A stretch of DNA of 64,000 nt from Amylostereum areolatum (GCA_012932865.1 SAXG01000002.1:868001-932000), one strand, 5' to 3'. Positions 23,601 through 38,614 are shown, counted from the stretch's first letter. Made by a program: numbers and translations. The notes: generated by a model not told the origin, from the letters alone.

Positions 23601-24838
23601 CGGGAATGGCTATCAACCCACCCGTGGTGAACTCCCCCTCCGAGATCCCTCGTCCAGTGATGACCAAAGCCCTCCTTACCAACTTGCGCAAGCACGACTT
23701 CAACGCGATATACATCACCGATTTCGATTCTCTGGAACTTGCGCGGCAGCTGACCATCATGGAGTGTCATCTTTTTTGCTCCATCCAGCCGGAGGAGATC
23801 TTGGAGACGGGACAGGAGGGGGCCGGCGCCTGCGATCAATGTCCGCGCGGTGACTACCTTGAGCACAATCATCACAGGCTGGATCGCGGAAAGTATCCTG
23901 AACGAGACCGATACCAAAAAAAGAACGCTGCTCGTGAAGTTCTTCATCAAGCTTGCAGACGTACGTTGATTTTAAGCTTTCATTTCGTGACGTAATGTTA
24001 ACCGTACATGCGGGCGTAGCGGTGTACAACCCTGCATAACTATAGCACATCTCGTTCGATCCTTGCTGCTCTGGATTCGTCAACCATTTCTCGGTTACAC
24101 CAAACATGGGTGGTACGTACCCTCTCAGTTGCGTGACGACATGCTCGCTGAAGTGTTCCATTCGCGACCTCCATAGGGTGTGCCACAGAAACAGAAGCAG
24201 CAGCTTGACGCCATTCGTAAACTGGCGGATCATGCACGTAATTACCATGAATACAGATCGAAGCTACGAAACACCGCACCGCCCGCGGTACCGTTCCTCG
24301 GTACTACGCCTTGCTTCATACTTCATTCTCGGCCACTGTTACTCACTTTGGCTTTATCATTGCAGGTTTGTATTTGACGGACATTACCTTCTCTCGCGAA
24401 GGCAACCCATCGCACCGGCCATCGCCGCTCGCTGCGGACAAGAAGCTGCTTAACTTCAACAAGTATCACAAGATGGCGCGCATAGTTCAAGGTATGTACC
24501 CGATGCTTATGCATGTTTGTAGGATACGTGCTGACTGCGCTTGCGTTTGGAACGATAGATATGCAGCGCTTCCAAGTGCCGTATACCCTGAAGGGAATCC
24601 CAGAAGTGCAGTCGTATCTGAACCATGCGTTCGAGCGATCTAAGCACCACGGAGATCTGCAGGATCTATATCGTCGCAGGTATGCTCTCTCGAACTATCT
24701 CCCGTTATGTTTCCCTGAGTAACTTTTAACAGTCTCCTGGTCGAGCCAAAACGGCCCGCAGACACACCACCTTCTGGCGATGTGCGCCAGCTCTTCCCGT
24801 GGCGCACACAAACAATCCAGTCTATCCCGTCATCATGA
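20662..24838 (+). CDS. CDC25: SH3-domain Ras guanine-nucleotide exchange factor (Cdc25 type)
   Basis: Exons 20662-21186, 21241-23960, 24020-24112, 24177-24300, 24366-24491, 24559-24679 and 24733-24838 would encode about 1270 residues. An SH3 domain at about residues 108-165 (ALHD-type start AMHDFVPEQ, GWWDGEL, GWFPSNYV) is followed by a long linker, the RasGEF N domain (EGHLVGATLGALVEKMTPHA, AVFFMTFRLFASPPELVQ) and the catalytic domain (LARQLTIMECHLFCSIQPEE, FFIKLADRCTTLHNYST, RNYHEYRSKLRNTAPPAVPF, GLYLTDITF, YHKMARIVQDMQRFQVPY). It activates Ras upstream of cAMP/PKA and MAPK signalling at the plasma membrane. The total is two bases too long: extra bases are inferred in the C run 21171-21176 and the G run 23818-23822, and removing each restores the conserved frame. 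Confidence 0.85.
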
Positions 24839-25242
24839 TATTTATTCGTTCATCTTCGCCCTGTCATATGTTATCGTCCTTGTTATTACCCTTTGCATCC
24901 CTCCATCCCGTTTTTCGTTCGCCTACGTCTTTGTGTGTGCCCTAGCCTCGGACTTTTCGCATTTTTGGGATTTCTCGTAGACTGTCTGCGCTATACTCTA
25001 CTGCATTTCTTATCTGTTCTATACATCTGACTGTGCCCCCATCCGTCGGCTGTCCGCCGCCGACGTCGCCCCATCCATTTGTGCTATACGCCGTCACCAC
25101 ATGACATTGTGAATACGCTGTTTGTACGTGGCGCATCTGGAATGCTCGCCGCCGCTGTGTGGTATTTGAATAATGATTTCCTGCCTGGCGTATTCAGCCA
25201 CCTACCGGGCGTGTCTGATCGCAAGCTGGTGGAGATTGTGCT
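24839..25242. other. Convergent 3' intergenic region
   Basis: About 400 bp between converging genes, T-rich on the plus strand (24840-25000), consistent with 3' UTR sequence; nothing else is seen. Confidence 0.5.
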
Positions 25243-26709
25243 TTAGGGGACGTGCGCAGACTTGTGGCCGTATTTGGTCACGTAGTATCCAGGACGCTTC
25301 TTGTTCCTCCTGAGTTGGACATCCGTACGCGGGTAGGTGTCATCGGTAACTCCTGGTCCAAAATCGTACGCGAATACGCGGCTCTGCGTCGCTCCGAAGA
25401 CGCGCGAGCTGCCAAGAACGAGGGAGTAAACGGGCGAAATGTCGTTCCCAGGGGCGTGGACGCTCCACCCCAACTTTGGTGCGCGCATATCCCAGAAGGT
25501 AACGACGCTGTGGCGTGCAGAGCCGGCGGCGACGTGAGCGGACGAGCCCCCTCCACATGCTACGGTGTAGATGGGCTCGAACGACCAAGGGTCGTACATG
25601 GACAGGACGGGCGACAGCTGATCCACCCCGGAAACGGAGCTGGAACGGTGGGAGGAGCGGAGGTCGTGCACGTGCACATGTCCATCGTACCAGCCAGACA
25701 CAACTATTTTGTCCGACGCGCCCCAAGGGGACGCGGGAGGGGCGGAGGTGATGCCGTACACCGCGGACTTGATAAAGCTGTCTTCGAGTTTGGGGCAAAG
25801 GACGAAGGACGGTCGGGATGGGAGTTGGGATTCGGAAAGGGAATAGATGGCGAGCGGGGTCGAGGAGGTCGTGCCGAACGCGGCGTACGGACTGGAGTGG
25901 GGGGACAGATAGGCAGGACCAGCCGCGCCCTTCGAGCTCGACGGTCTGTGGGGGCAAACTGGGCGAACTGGTATTCAGCAGGCTGGCTATCCCCTCGGAG
26001 GAGAATGACAGCAGAAGATCCTGTGAACTTGACAGGTCTTCTATAAGCTGGCCTTGATGGTAAGCGAAGTACGTTCGCGATGAGTGATCTAGGATTGTCT
26101 CGTGCGGACCGCCTTGCTTGGGTAAGGGCAACACAATTCTCTCTAGTGCGCCGGTGTCGAATCCGACGAATAACGTGCGGTCTTGTCCTCCGTCCGGGAC
26201 GAATGTGATACCGGTGATGTCGTCGGTGTCTAGGGAGTATGTGCATTCCAAGCGGACGTCCGGTGAGACACCTTCAGGGCTGTGGGGTGCAAAGCAATAC
26301 GTGTACAGCGTGTGACCGGCAGCGACAACCATTCTACTGGTACTGCTTGCGATCAGAGGCTGCAGTTTGGCCCGCCATGGATTGGATATGGGCCAAGCAG
26401 AGAACCGACTCCGAGCCCAAGCGTTATCAGGTTTGATAGTGGTATTTGGTTTGCTTCGCGAGGACTCCAGGACGACAGTGCTTGATCGATGCTTAGCAGG
26501 ACTGGAATCGCGGATGCTGAAGCGCATATGCCAGCCAGCCATGGTCGCGAACCTGCGAGAAGACGTGAACGGGGGAAGGCAAAGCGGGAAAAGTAACGTA
26601 CGACGTTGTGGAGGGTCCGGCAAGTCTCCTCAAGCGCGATCAACTCTGTGATGTCCAGGTTCCGGACGATGATGGCGAGGATCTCCGGTGGGAGGTCGAG
26701 GAATGCCAT
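25243..26709 (-). CDS. F-box protein with WD40-like propeller, frame disrupted in places
   Basis: The start MAFLDLPPEILAIIVRNLD (26709) is an F-box, which would bind Skp1 of an SCF ubiquitin ligase. Exon 1 ends near 26601 and exon 2 starts at 26552. A beta-propeller-like body follows: VAAGHTLYTYCF, DDITGITFVPDGGQDRTLFVG, SPYAAFGTTSSTPLAIYSL, DKIVVSGWYDGHVHVHDLR and SVVTFWDMRAPKLGWSVHAP, ending KSAHVP at 25243. One G too many in the run 25899-25904 breaks the frame in the middle; removing it joins GRGWSCLSVPHSS to PYAAFG. Between about 26440 and 26580 all three frames show partial coding character, so the second exon's beginning is not resolved. Function and substrates are unknown. Confidence 0.65.
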
Positions 26710-28164
26710 GAGAGCGCTCTTCTGAGGGCAGGCCGGGACTTTATAGGGAGAATTGGACCCTAAAATGGAGATTTTTGCCAAAGGCGAAAGCAGCGCGCGG
26801 AGACAGTTTTCCGAGGGAACGGGGGCGTCTTGGAAAGAGTGGTAACATGGAGTCTGGCAGGATAGCCCGGATCGGCGAGCGTGAGTCCGCTATGGTTAAA
26901 TATGTAATACCGCGGATCGGACACACCAGCGATCCCTCAGCTTCATTCGATATCCGCCTGAGTTTAATTTGTGCGATGATGGAATCCAAAATGTCTATAC
27001 GCTCAACGATTCCTGGCCCGAAAGTTCTTTGGATTAATCCATAATCTACTAAGTCACAGAACGTCGCGGTTGCTGCTAAATCGTGCTTATTGCGATCTTA
27101 TCCTGATGTAGAAGGAAGAAAATCATGATATTTTCATTTGATAACTACAGAGTATATGGGGGCTGCTACGGGATATATGGAGAGGGATGACAGGTGAGAG
27201 AGGGTTACCTGGGATGCCAACAAAGCAGGTGGACCAGACGGAGACCGAGATAAGACCAGGGAACCCAGTGAGCCAGGGGACAGAGAGCCAGGACCAGAGA
27301 GGAGCGCGAGCGGGACCAAGATCGCGAGCGAGGACCAAGACCGCAAGCAAAAATCGAGAGACCGAGAGTAAAGTTCAAGACCACGAGCAAAGTTCAAGAC
27401 CAGGAGTAAAGTTCAAGGCCGCGAGCGAAGGTGAGGACGACTGCCAGCGACAACAAGAGGGGCGCCGGAGCATGTGCAAATCCTGAATGCTGTCGCGAGG
27501 GCAGGTGGGCGGTAAGTGAATAGAACACGCACCATGGTCCAGACTCTGGATGGTGCCCACATGAGAGTGTCGAAGGGAGAGTCCATACCCAACCCTTCGT
27601 ACATCCACGGAAACCCTGACGCGCCGTCCAAATCTCGGTACGTCGGAGTCGCCCATTACAGATGAGGGGTTATGGCCAGGTGAAGGACGGGGAGAAGAGA
27701 AGGACGTGGTGAGAGGAAACAAGGAGTCGAGGATGACTTGGCGCGACGACGAAAATGAATACTGCTTACATAACCCGCGCTCGTCGCCGTCCATCGAGGA
27801 CTCTGTGGGGATTGAAACTGAGAGGACAACCTGTACTCACGCTGACTTGGGCGCGAAGCCGACTTTCTCGCAACGGATAATCGGAATGGCGCCGAGATTG
27901 AGGGGGTTGGATTGAAGCTGACACGATGCTAGCGTGAACCCTTGGTCACGCCATCAGACTCATCCGAATGGCCCCGCATAGAGTCATGCTGAGGCAACTG
28001 CTGGTGGTGTATATTGAAGCTTCGAGTTCCACAACGCGGTGGAGTCGCGAGTCCGTGACGAGCCTTGCCGCGGCAGGCCTGCCGCGTCCTTTGCACACAC
28101 ACGACCACGACCATATTCCCCGCACTCCTCTATTCGTTCATTCCTCCCGGCGCACTCGTTTGCG
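26710..28164. other. Divergent intergenic region with short tandem repeats
   Basis: About 1.45 kb between divergent genes. It holds the 19-nt repeat array described separately; ORFs on both strands around 27120-27800 arise from the repeat and purine bias and are not believed. Confidence 0.45.
27372..27428. repeat. 19-nt tandem repeat, three units
   Basis: Three contiguous 19-nt units with consensus close to AGTTCAAGACCACGAGCAA occupy 27372-27390, 27391-27409 and 27410-27428. Degenerate relatives (CAAGACCGCAAGCAA and similar) precede it from about 27300. It is a minisatellite; there are no spacers of constant length, so it is not CRISPR-like. Confidence 0.8.
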
Positions 28165-30859
<2,695 letters not shown>

Positions 30860-31202
30860 CGACAGATAAATATATAGTGTAGAGCTTTAGCGTAATGAGA
30901 TGGAAGGAGAGGAGGAGGAAAGAGCCCAGCTGGGCGAGATCCGATTAAGCCTCGTGGGATCGGAAATTGACTCGCTGGTGCAACGAGGACGAACACACTT
31001 TTATTTCGACCTCATTGACTGATGCAAACTCAACTCTACAATTCCGTCTGATCTCGCTTGAACCCCCCACCCAACCCTCATATATCATAACCCCCCGGCT
31101 CGCTTGAAACGCGACCTCAACCCCCTGCAAAGTTTGTGCATCCCTCAGTGTTGCCTCAACCTCTTCCGTCGCGACTTCCTTTGTTTCTCAAACACAACGA
31201 CC
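30860..31202. other. Intergenic region GEM1 / VWA gene
   Basis: About 340 bp holding the 3' end of GEM1 and the promoter of the next gene. No distinct element seen. Confidence 0.5.
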
Positions 31203-32946
31203 ATGGATGAAGACATGCAGTTTGACAGCCCAGCTCCTGGCAACTCTGCCCTCGCTGTCTTCGAGGAGGAGTTCAATGCCCAACAGAGCAACACAGCGCA
31301 GCAGGTCGATCCGACTCGGAAGATGCTGTAAGTCATCTCTGCAGCTCCTCTATACCCTACGCCTCCTGGAGTGCCGTCTAACTTAAACATCTTTACTCAC
31401 AGAGACCTCGTGTTTGTACAAGACTGCACGGGAAGTCAAGGCAGCTATATATCATCGGCGACAAAGAACATTGAGCTGATCTGCCAGAACATCTACGAGT
31501 CCGGAAAGCTGCAGTCGCAGGAGGACCTTCGTGTTGGCCTCGTCGCCTTTCGCGATCATCCTCCACAAGACCATACATATATCACGAAGAACTTTGGCTT
31601 CTCGTCGGATATCAGCAATGTGAAGCGCGACCTGTCCACGCTTTATGCGTCCGGTGGAGGCGATGGACCTGAGGCGGTCACGGCTGGTTTGGTCGAAGCA
31701 TTGAACATGGAGTGGAGACCGCAAGCGAGCAAGATGATCGTCTTAATCGCAGATGCACCCCCTCACGGTATTGGGGAGTATGGTGACGGTGAGCTGCCGG
31801 TTGGCTGATTTTCCTCGGTCTACACGAGGCTGATCATTGGAAAGGTTTCGACGATGGATCGCCTGAAGGCACGGATCCTCTGCAGCTAGCTCGAGAGATG
31901 GCCGCTCGGGGCATCACCTTGGTAAGTCCTGTTTTGTCATTGTTGAGAAGGTAGTCTTACAGATTGTAGTTCTTCGTCGCATGCGAGCCCGCTCTTAGCA
32001 GCTATTCTGTGAGCCCGCTTCCTTGACTTCATCATTCACCACACTCAAGCACCTCTACAGTATGCAAACGACTTTTACCAAGCAATGACCACAATAACCT
32101 CCGGGATCATGCTTCCGCTGACGACGGCAGACCTTCTCGCTCATGCGATCGTCGGGATCGTGTTGGAAAACCTTGATATGGAACGTCTCGTGCGAGAGGT
32201 CGGTCAGGCCGTGGCCCAACGGATACTGGGCAACAACGAGAGCGTTGATGATGTCGCACGCGAGCTGCACGAGAAGTTACTTCTTCGAAACGAGAGCACG
32301 AAGAAGGTCGTCATCGAGAGTATATATCGCGATTCCGAAGAAGCGAAGGCGAATGTCCAAGCATTCATGACTGCCGGTTCTCTCGCTGAGGCGCGGCCAC
32401 GTCTACGAAGGGTAGGCGTCTTGTTCTCTTGCCTCCCTCACTATTTCGAATTCTCACCGTACTTTGTATATCTCAGGTTGCCGGCTCACGGTTTACGGAC
32501 AAATATCTTCAAACGCGTGCGAGCTCGCGGTCAACCTACGGCTACGCGCCTTCTCTCCCTCCGCGCTCCTCTGAGCCCAAATCTCCCAAGCTGAGCACCA
32601 GTCCTGCTCACTCGCCACCGCGCAAAGTCGTGACCGACTTTGCCGCGTTCGGCGCGCCAAAAACGTCCAGTGTGTTCGGAACCGCAGTGGCATCGACACC
32701 CTTCTCGTTGGCCGGAAATAAGGCCGCGTTTGGGAGCTTGAGGACAGGGCGCGGTGGATTCGCCGATGACGACGATGAAGATGACGAAGATGATAATACC
32801 ACTCAGAAGGTATTTTTGAGGGAAGATTCGATCACTCTCGAACAGGTCAATAATCTTGTTCGTCTTTATGTGGCATACTGACCCTCATGGCTCGTTAGGC
32901 CCGCCGCATCGCTATGCAGAGCGCCTGGCGAGGAACGCGTGCATAA
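31203..32946 (+). CDS. Von Willebrand factor type A domain protein
   Basis: Exons 31203-31327, 31403-31788, 31845-31921, 31970-32008, 32061-32411, 32477-32845 and 32899-32946 give 464 residues. A VWA domain spans about residues 42-235, beginning DLVFVQDCTGSQGSYI, in which DCTGSQG replaces the usual DxSxS metal-binding (MIDAS) motif in the manner of VwkA/alpha-kinase-associated VWA domains, and includes GGGDGPEAVTAGLVEAL with its conserved Asp-Gly-Pro-Glu and KMIVLIADAPPHG. No kinase domain is present. A helical region follows, then a Ser/Pro-rich part with FG-like spacing and an acidic stretch DDDDEDDEDD. The function is unknown; the VWA domain suggests protein binding. The gene is intact. 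Confidence 0.8.
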
Positions 32947-33195
32947 TCATCCAATCGTTGTTGTATTTCACTTATCTTCTGCTTCATGCGCTGCAGGAGC
33001 AGCTTGGATCCTTTCTGTCTCAACACATAATGTTCTCGCATCGCACTGCTGCTTTCCTTTTTCCATGACCACGAAACCCGAACCCTTGTACTCGCGAATG
33101 TATAATCAATAACCATGCCCAATAACAGCGCTGGATTACTGTATTGAATTATGACTGCGTGTGTAGTACAGAGCGAACGATATCCGAACAAGTGC

Positions 33196-34376
33196 CTACT
33201 CGGTGTCTTGTTTTTTCCGCCTTTTCTTTTTGCGGTGTTGTGCATCGAAGGCAAGGTCTGCATGAGGAGAGTCGTCGTCAGCCCGTACTCGATGTTTCTT
33301 TTTGACACTCAAAGAATTAGGTTGGTCTCCCTGGGTAAGAACTGTGTCGGTCGACGGATGCGAGGATGACTTGGAATATTCTGGAGAACGTTCGTTCGCT
33401 TCGCCATCGCGATCCGCAAGCTTGTCCTTTTTCTTCGTTCGTTTCTTTCGCTCGTCCCGTGTCTGCGGTGAAAGGTCGTCCTCGACCACGGATACTGGGC
33501 CATCGGGTTGAGGGTCTGATACCCCGGCACCATCGTTTTCATGAGGCCGTCTTTTGCTTGCCATGCCTGCCTCCCGCTGTTCCCTTTTCCTCCGTTTCCT
33601 TTCCTTTTTGTCGATATCCTCCGCACTGATATTTGCGTCGGCGTCCTTCCGCTTCCGCTTCTTCCGCTTGTCATCTTTCTCCTTGTCAGGTTTCTTTAAC
33701 TCGTCTCCACTTAACCCTGGACCCCTTTCTTTCGAGGGAGCATCCAAGACCTTTGGCGACTGTTCGACAGGTTTGGTAGGTGAGACGAGGGCCTCGGTCC
33801 GAATCATCTCGACTTCTACGTCGATCGGTCCTACGATTGGACCCTTGAAGAAGCGCGAATACAATCCGCGTTTCGCTGCCTCCTTTTTGGCAGTCGCAAT
33901 AAGGCTGAGGCGAGGGGCGTTCGAGTTGGACGGATCGAGGGTGGGCGTAGAAGAACCAGATGTGGCAGGAGTGCCCTCCAGAGGCCGGCGATTGGACAGA
34001 ATGCCCGTAGAAGTGCGATTTAACTGCGGTGCAGGTGTCGATTCTTCCTAGAAAGATGATTGAGCGAAGGAATGGTGAGGGATGTCGACCGGTGCGCACC
34101 GATGAGTCGTCATCGTTAGCGAGTTTGACCTGGATCGCAGTAGCAGCAGCAGCGAACACGCTGTTGGAAATCTGGCTCGTTTACTATCATGAAATGAGGA
34201 ATGAAAGTGCTCAACTGGTCCCAGAATGGGAAGGCTTCGTCCCTGTCTTTGCCGACGCCTGCTAAGGTTCGCTTTTGGGGGATAGTGAGAGGGCGAGATA
34301 TCGAGCCATGGCGAAGGCCGGTTCCTTTTCCTGACCAGCCTTGATTGCGAAGATAATTATGGCCGTCCAAAGGCAT
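33196..34376 (-). CDS. G-patch domain protein (GPATCH4/Pxr1-like)
   Basis: Exons 34376-34216, 34160-34100 and 34047-33196 give 357 residues. The N-terminal G-patch (residues about 5-40) reads YLRNQGWSGKGTGLRHG, followed by ISRPLTIPQKRTLAGVGKDR and FPFWDHVFAAAATAIQVK, an arrangement seen in fungal GPATCH4-type nucleolar proteins. The C-terminal 200 residues are highly charged and Lys/Arg-rich (KDDKRKKRKRKDAD, KKHRVR, HRKKKRRKK), typical of nucleolar RNA-associated factors. G-patch proteins stimulate DEAH-box helicases such as Prp43 in ribosome assembly or splicing; which helicase is bound here is inference. The start at 34376 (MPLDGHNY) is preferred over the upstream in-frame ATG at 34409 because the family starts there. 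Confidence 0.8.
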
Positions 34377-34546
34377 TTGAAGGGGTTTGAACGCTTGGAG
34401 GAGGCCCAAAGGCGCGGGAGACGGCCGGTGTGTGTTTGCAAGTATTTACGGTACATACCGTCCGTGCGCGGCTGACGGAGGTACTTGCCCATCGCTTGTT
34501 TCTTCCCATATCTCTTTCTTTTCGCATTTTCTTGCCTTCCTCCACC

Positions 34547-37500
34547 ATGACCGCCACCCTCTCCGGCCACCACCCTTCAATATTGCAACCAGATCAAGCG
34601 TTCGCCACCGACCTGTCCCTTCAGCAACAGACCCAGGATGCCTTCGAAAGCCCCTCTGATGTTGGCTCCGACCCCGCTCAGTCTCTCCGTCAGGCCGCTC
34701 TACTAACTCTGCGCAACAACAAGCGGCGCAAGCCTGCCACTTCTCTCGCCGACGCTTCGATTACTGGATTGCCCACCCGCCCGACCCTCGCCGCTGCCCC
34801 CACAATTCAACTTGATTATGGACAAGGCGACTCGTCAACTCCAGTCTCAACTTCTGAGCCTTCCCCTACGAACGGACCCGTCAATCCTCTCAAGTCCCCT
34901 CCACCGGTCAACCGAAGTGAACCCACGCCCTCCAAGGACGAAGACGTGTCCATGAGAGAGGAGGGTGAAATCAGCGAGAGCGAGGAAGAGCCCCCTCCTC
35001 CAGCCCCACCGGCACCAAAACCCGCAGCCTATGGCAAAACTCCTTTCGTCAAACCGTCTTCTCCCCCTGCGGTTGCCAACCCTAGTCGTCTCCTGCCGGC
35101 ACCGGTCATGGCGACAAAGAAGGACAAGCCCAACGGCGCCATCGATATGCGGCCCATTGCAAGACTTCCCCATCGACCGAGTCTTTCCGAAAGCGTGCCC
35201 GCCAGCCCCAATGCCGCAAAACCGGAGCAGACCAAGATGGGTCCTCCTTATGTTCTGGACAGTGGTCATGTTCGACCTGGCCTTACCTGTTGGTTCCTTT
35301 TACGTATATTGTCCTTGATTTCGGATTTTGACTTCTTGATTCAGTGACGCAAGAGCAGTACAACACAGTCAAGGACATCACCCTCGATCTTCTTGGATGG
35401 GGTGTTCCCCCCGAATATCTTCTCGAGTGCGGTCTGTCCAGGGAGATCGTGTACTATGTCTTCACGGAACTTAACTTGCGACTGCCGGCAAACCTTGACA
35501 CCTCTGGCATACCTCCATATCCACCATCCCTCGACCAGCTCCAAGCGTTGCTTCAGGTGTCCGAGATCACAAACCTTTCCGCCCCAAGTCCTGTATCCCG
35601 ACCTGCGGATCCTCAGCCCAATCCTACTGCCGCTTCCGCGATACCACCTAATCCTATCCCTCAGGGCTCAACACCCACCCTCCTGCATCGTCTTTCCGCT
35701 GTCGCCGAGCCATTCGTTTCCCAAGTCTCTTCATCAAATGACGACCAGCGCGATCTCCCTGCAGATAATTTAGTCGCCATGGAACAGCAACGTCGACAGG
35801 AGCTACTGGCCCGCAAGGCCGTTCAGGCTTCGCGAAAACGGAAGGACGCGCCGGCTCCTGCCTCAGGTGGCCCCTCTTTCGTGCCTCCGGAGGCCATAGG
35901 GAAGGCTCTTGTTCCAGAGAGTAGCGTGGATGACTTTCTGAGCAGCATTGGGCCTGCCTCCATCGCTATCAAGAAGGAGCTGGGGGCGCCTTTCGTCCCG
36001 TCCGTCAGCAGCATCATAACCTCAAATCCCCATGTCCTCTCTCCCGAGCCGATGGACGTCGATGATGATATTCCAGGGCTCAGCCGTGGCAATTCTTTTG
36101 CGGAATACCCGCCCACCTCGCACCCTCCCATCTCCGTGGCTACGACAGACCCCGTGCTCCCCAGTTCGGCCCGAGTTGCCTCGCCTTCACAACAAAGCTC
36201 TATGAACCTCCCAATCCCCACAACGGTCGATTCTATCCTAGCGCAAGACGAGCTGCAGAGAACGGGCAACATCGACACAGTGATGTCTAACGTGCCATTA
36301 GCCGAGTCCTCCGGCAGCACAACTCCAGATTCCCAACCTGTGGCACAGCTCACTCGCCGTGGGACGAAGCGCCCTGTTGCTGCTGATTTCGTTGACCTCG
36401 ACAGCAGTTACAATGGGACGACGGCTGGTATTCAACGCACCAATTCAGCTGGTTACGTATCAAATGGCCATCATCCGAACCCCCATGTTCGTCGGAGGAT
36501 GACAGCATCTTCCGTTGGTGGATTTGCGAACATCACCAACACTCGTCGATGTGTCATCGACGTCAGCGATAGTGAGGACGAAGACGGAGAAGATCAAGAG
36601 GTCGAGGATGCGTTGGTCGTGGAGCAACAGCCGGTAACGCCAGCGGCTACAGCACCTGAGAAGCTGGTCGATGTTGAGCAGGCGATCGTGCGAATGAAGA
36701 AGGAGATACAGGAGAAGATGGATCTGATACGGAAAAAACAGGTGCGCGCTGTGTATCTCCAATCTATTGAAAGTGCTGAGCTCGTGTTCAGCTAACTTCT
36801 GGCCGATCGACACCACTGGGTCCGCCCGTGTTACAGCCCACGCCACTATCAGCACCGATCAAACAGGAGGTGGAAGAGCCGGCGCTAGAGAACGCTGGGA
36901 GTGGGGAGGGTGATGTGACTATGCGGGCGGAGAGCGTGTCTACAAACGGTATGTTGCTCGTACCCAGTTTCCGTCGCCTTCTGTCGTTCGCCTTTTCGGT
37001 CATAAGCTTTCCTACGAACTCCTTCGGAAGCATTCGAGCGTCGGCCCGATCTTATCACCTCCTATACGTCCCTATCTCCCGGCCCGTTGCTCTGTGCCCC
37101 CACGCCCACAATTTTGTCCGTCTCTCGCATTTCGCTGACCTGCGTCTGTGTAGGTTCCTCGTCGTCCAAGCCACCCGCGAGCCAGGCGTCATCACCACAT
37201 GGTCAAGACCCGAAGACTTCACCGACCGGTCACTCACTTTGTCATCTTATGCATGTGGACACACACTGACTTCTATTGGGTTTCATTCCTACTTCTTTTG
37301 CCGCCCTCCTCCAAATTAACTTCTCTGCCCTTGGCCCCCATCTCATGTTTGCCTCGCTGCAACACTGATCGCCTTGTCTGGGTTTCATCTTACTTCTCCC
37401 GCTCTTCGTTCTTTCCTTTTCAATCTTTGCATCCAGGCGAACCTTCTATAGTCACCGACGGGTTGTCGCACCAAGTTGCGGGCGAACAAGGCAAGTGATT

Positions 37501-38614
37501 CCTGGGCTCCGATGCGCATGACTGATTCCTCTTATGCTTCGCCATCCACCACCTCAATTTTTCGTACCCCGTTTCGTGCCCCTTGGACGTTCCTTCTAAC
37601 TCCACTCCTCCTATCGTCTCGTCGATCCGTGTTTACCTTCTCATTGTACAGTTCTCACAGCCGAAGCACGGCAAGAACAAGCGGCAAGGATCTCTTCCCC
37701 TTCTGTGCCGATCCAAGCCAATATCTTCTGATCCGCGCTTTTGTTTTTCTTTCCGGTGTACCGTCGCTCTTACTCTCACCCTCGTGCATCCCGTCCGCCG
37801 TGATGTTCATTATCTGTATTTGTCCGCCGTGTTGGTTACTCTTTGCATGTCTTCTTCTCTCGTTATCGTTTTTCAGGCTCCTTCTCCCTCACCGATTCTC
37901 TCGCAAGCATTGGCCGGTCCATCTACTCTTGCCGACCTGTCGATAGCCCACGCGCCGAGCGGAGGAAGCGTCGACGTCGTAGCGTCGACCCAGGTGCGTG
38001 TCCGCTCTATCGCCTGAGGCCGCCGCCATACGATAGGTTGCTCGTTGCTTTGTACGTACTAACGGCCGCGGGGGTGGGCGTTCGTGTTTATTTGGCAGAT
38101 CACTACAAGAGGAGACGACGGGGCGACATTATACCGGCCCTATAACTCTGTCTTGAGCTCCTACCCTCTGCTCCGCGGACGCTCACTCGTCCAACCAGCA
38201 GCAGCGATTCCCGACCTGAAGCCGCTCAAGCTCCAAGCGGCGATGAAAGAACGGTCTGGGGACGACGACCGAGTGTGCCAGTACGAAGCGGGCGGTGGGG
38301 AATGCCGCGACGCGACGTGCAGCAGCGTACATTTGTCGAGGCTGTCTGTAAATCCGAGTGGTGCGCCCGATTTCTTTTTCCTCGCCTGCATGTCCTCCGT
38401 TGTTGTCTTATCGGCTGTGTGTATGGGGGAATCTTCTTTCTTGTGTTTTTTTGCAGACGAGGATACGGCGCGATTCTTGTGTGGGACGTCGGCCCAGGCG
38501 GAACGCTTGTTGAACCTGCTTGGACGGGCGCGAACGATTGGACCGCACTTGACGTTCGACGAGCGCGTCGGGGTTGCATGGACAAGCATGATCGAAGGAC
38601 GCTCGTCGGCGTAG
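34547..38614 (+). CDS. RED1: Red1-like zinc-finger protein of nuclear RNA surveillance
   Basis: Nine exons (34547-35288, 35345-36741, 36792-36948, 37154-37228, 37437-37490, 37652-37704, 37877-37993, 38099-38360, 38457-38614) give 1004 residues in frame. Most of the protein is disordered, with an acidic REEGEISESEEE motif (about residue 145), KR-type basic patches and a coiled coil near residue 700 (VDVEQAIVRMKKEIQEKMDL). Near the C-terminus, ATLYRPYNSVLSSYPLLRGR precedes CQYEAGGGECRDATCSSVH, a C-x8-C-x5-C-x3-H finger of the zf-C3H1 type found in fission yeast Red1 and human ZFC3H1, which bind an Mtr4-like helicase. By homology it would route unwanted transcripts to the exosome; a short helical region follows. 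Introns in 36949-37876 are long for this genome, one has a GC donor (37491), and the exon 4 end is the least certain. Confidence 0.7.

Noticed and set aside
25252..26046. Plus ORF of 264 codons
   Set aside because: Antisense shadow of the F-box/WD coding sequence; composition of a reverse frame.
27372..27428. CRISPR-like array
   Set aside because: Units are contiguous without spacers and in a eukaryotic genome, so it is a minisatellite.
27123..27794. Several ORFs around 27.1-27.8 kb, including a Leu/Ser-rich one on the minus strand
   Set aside because: They derive from the 19-nt repeat array and purine bias; no recognisable features.
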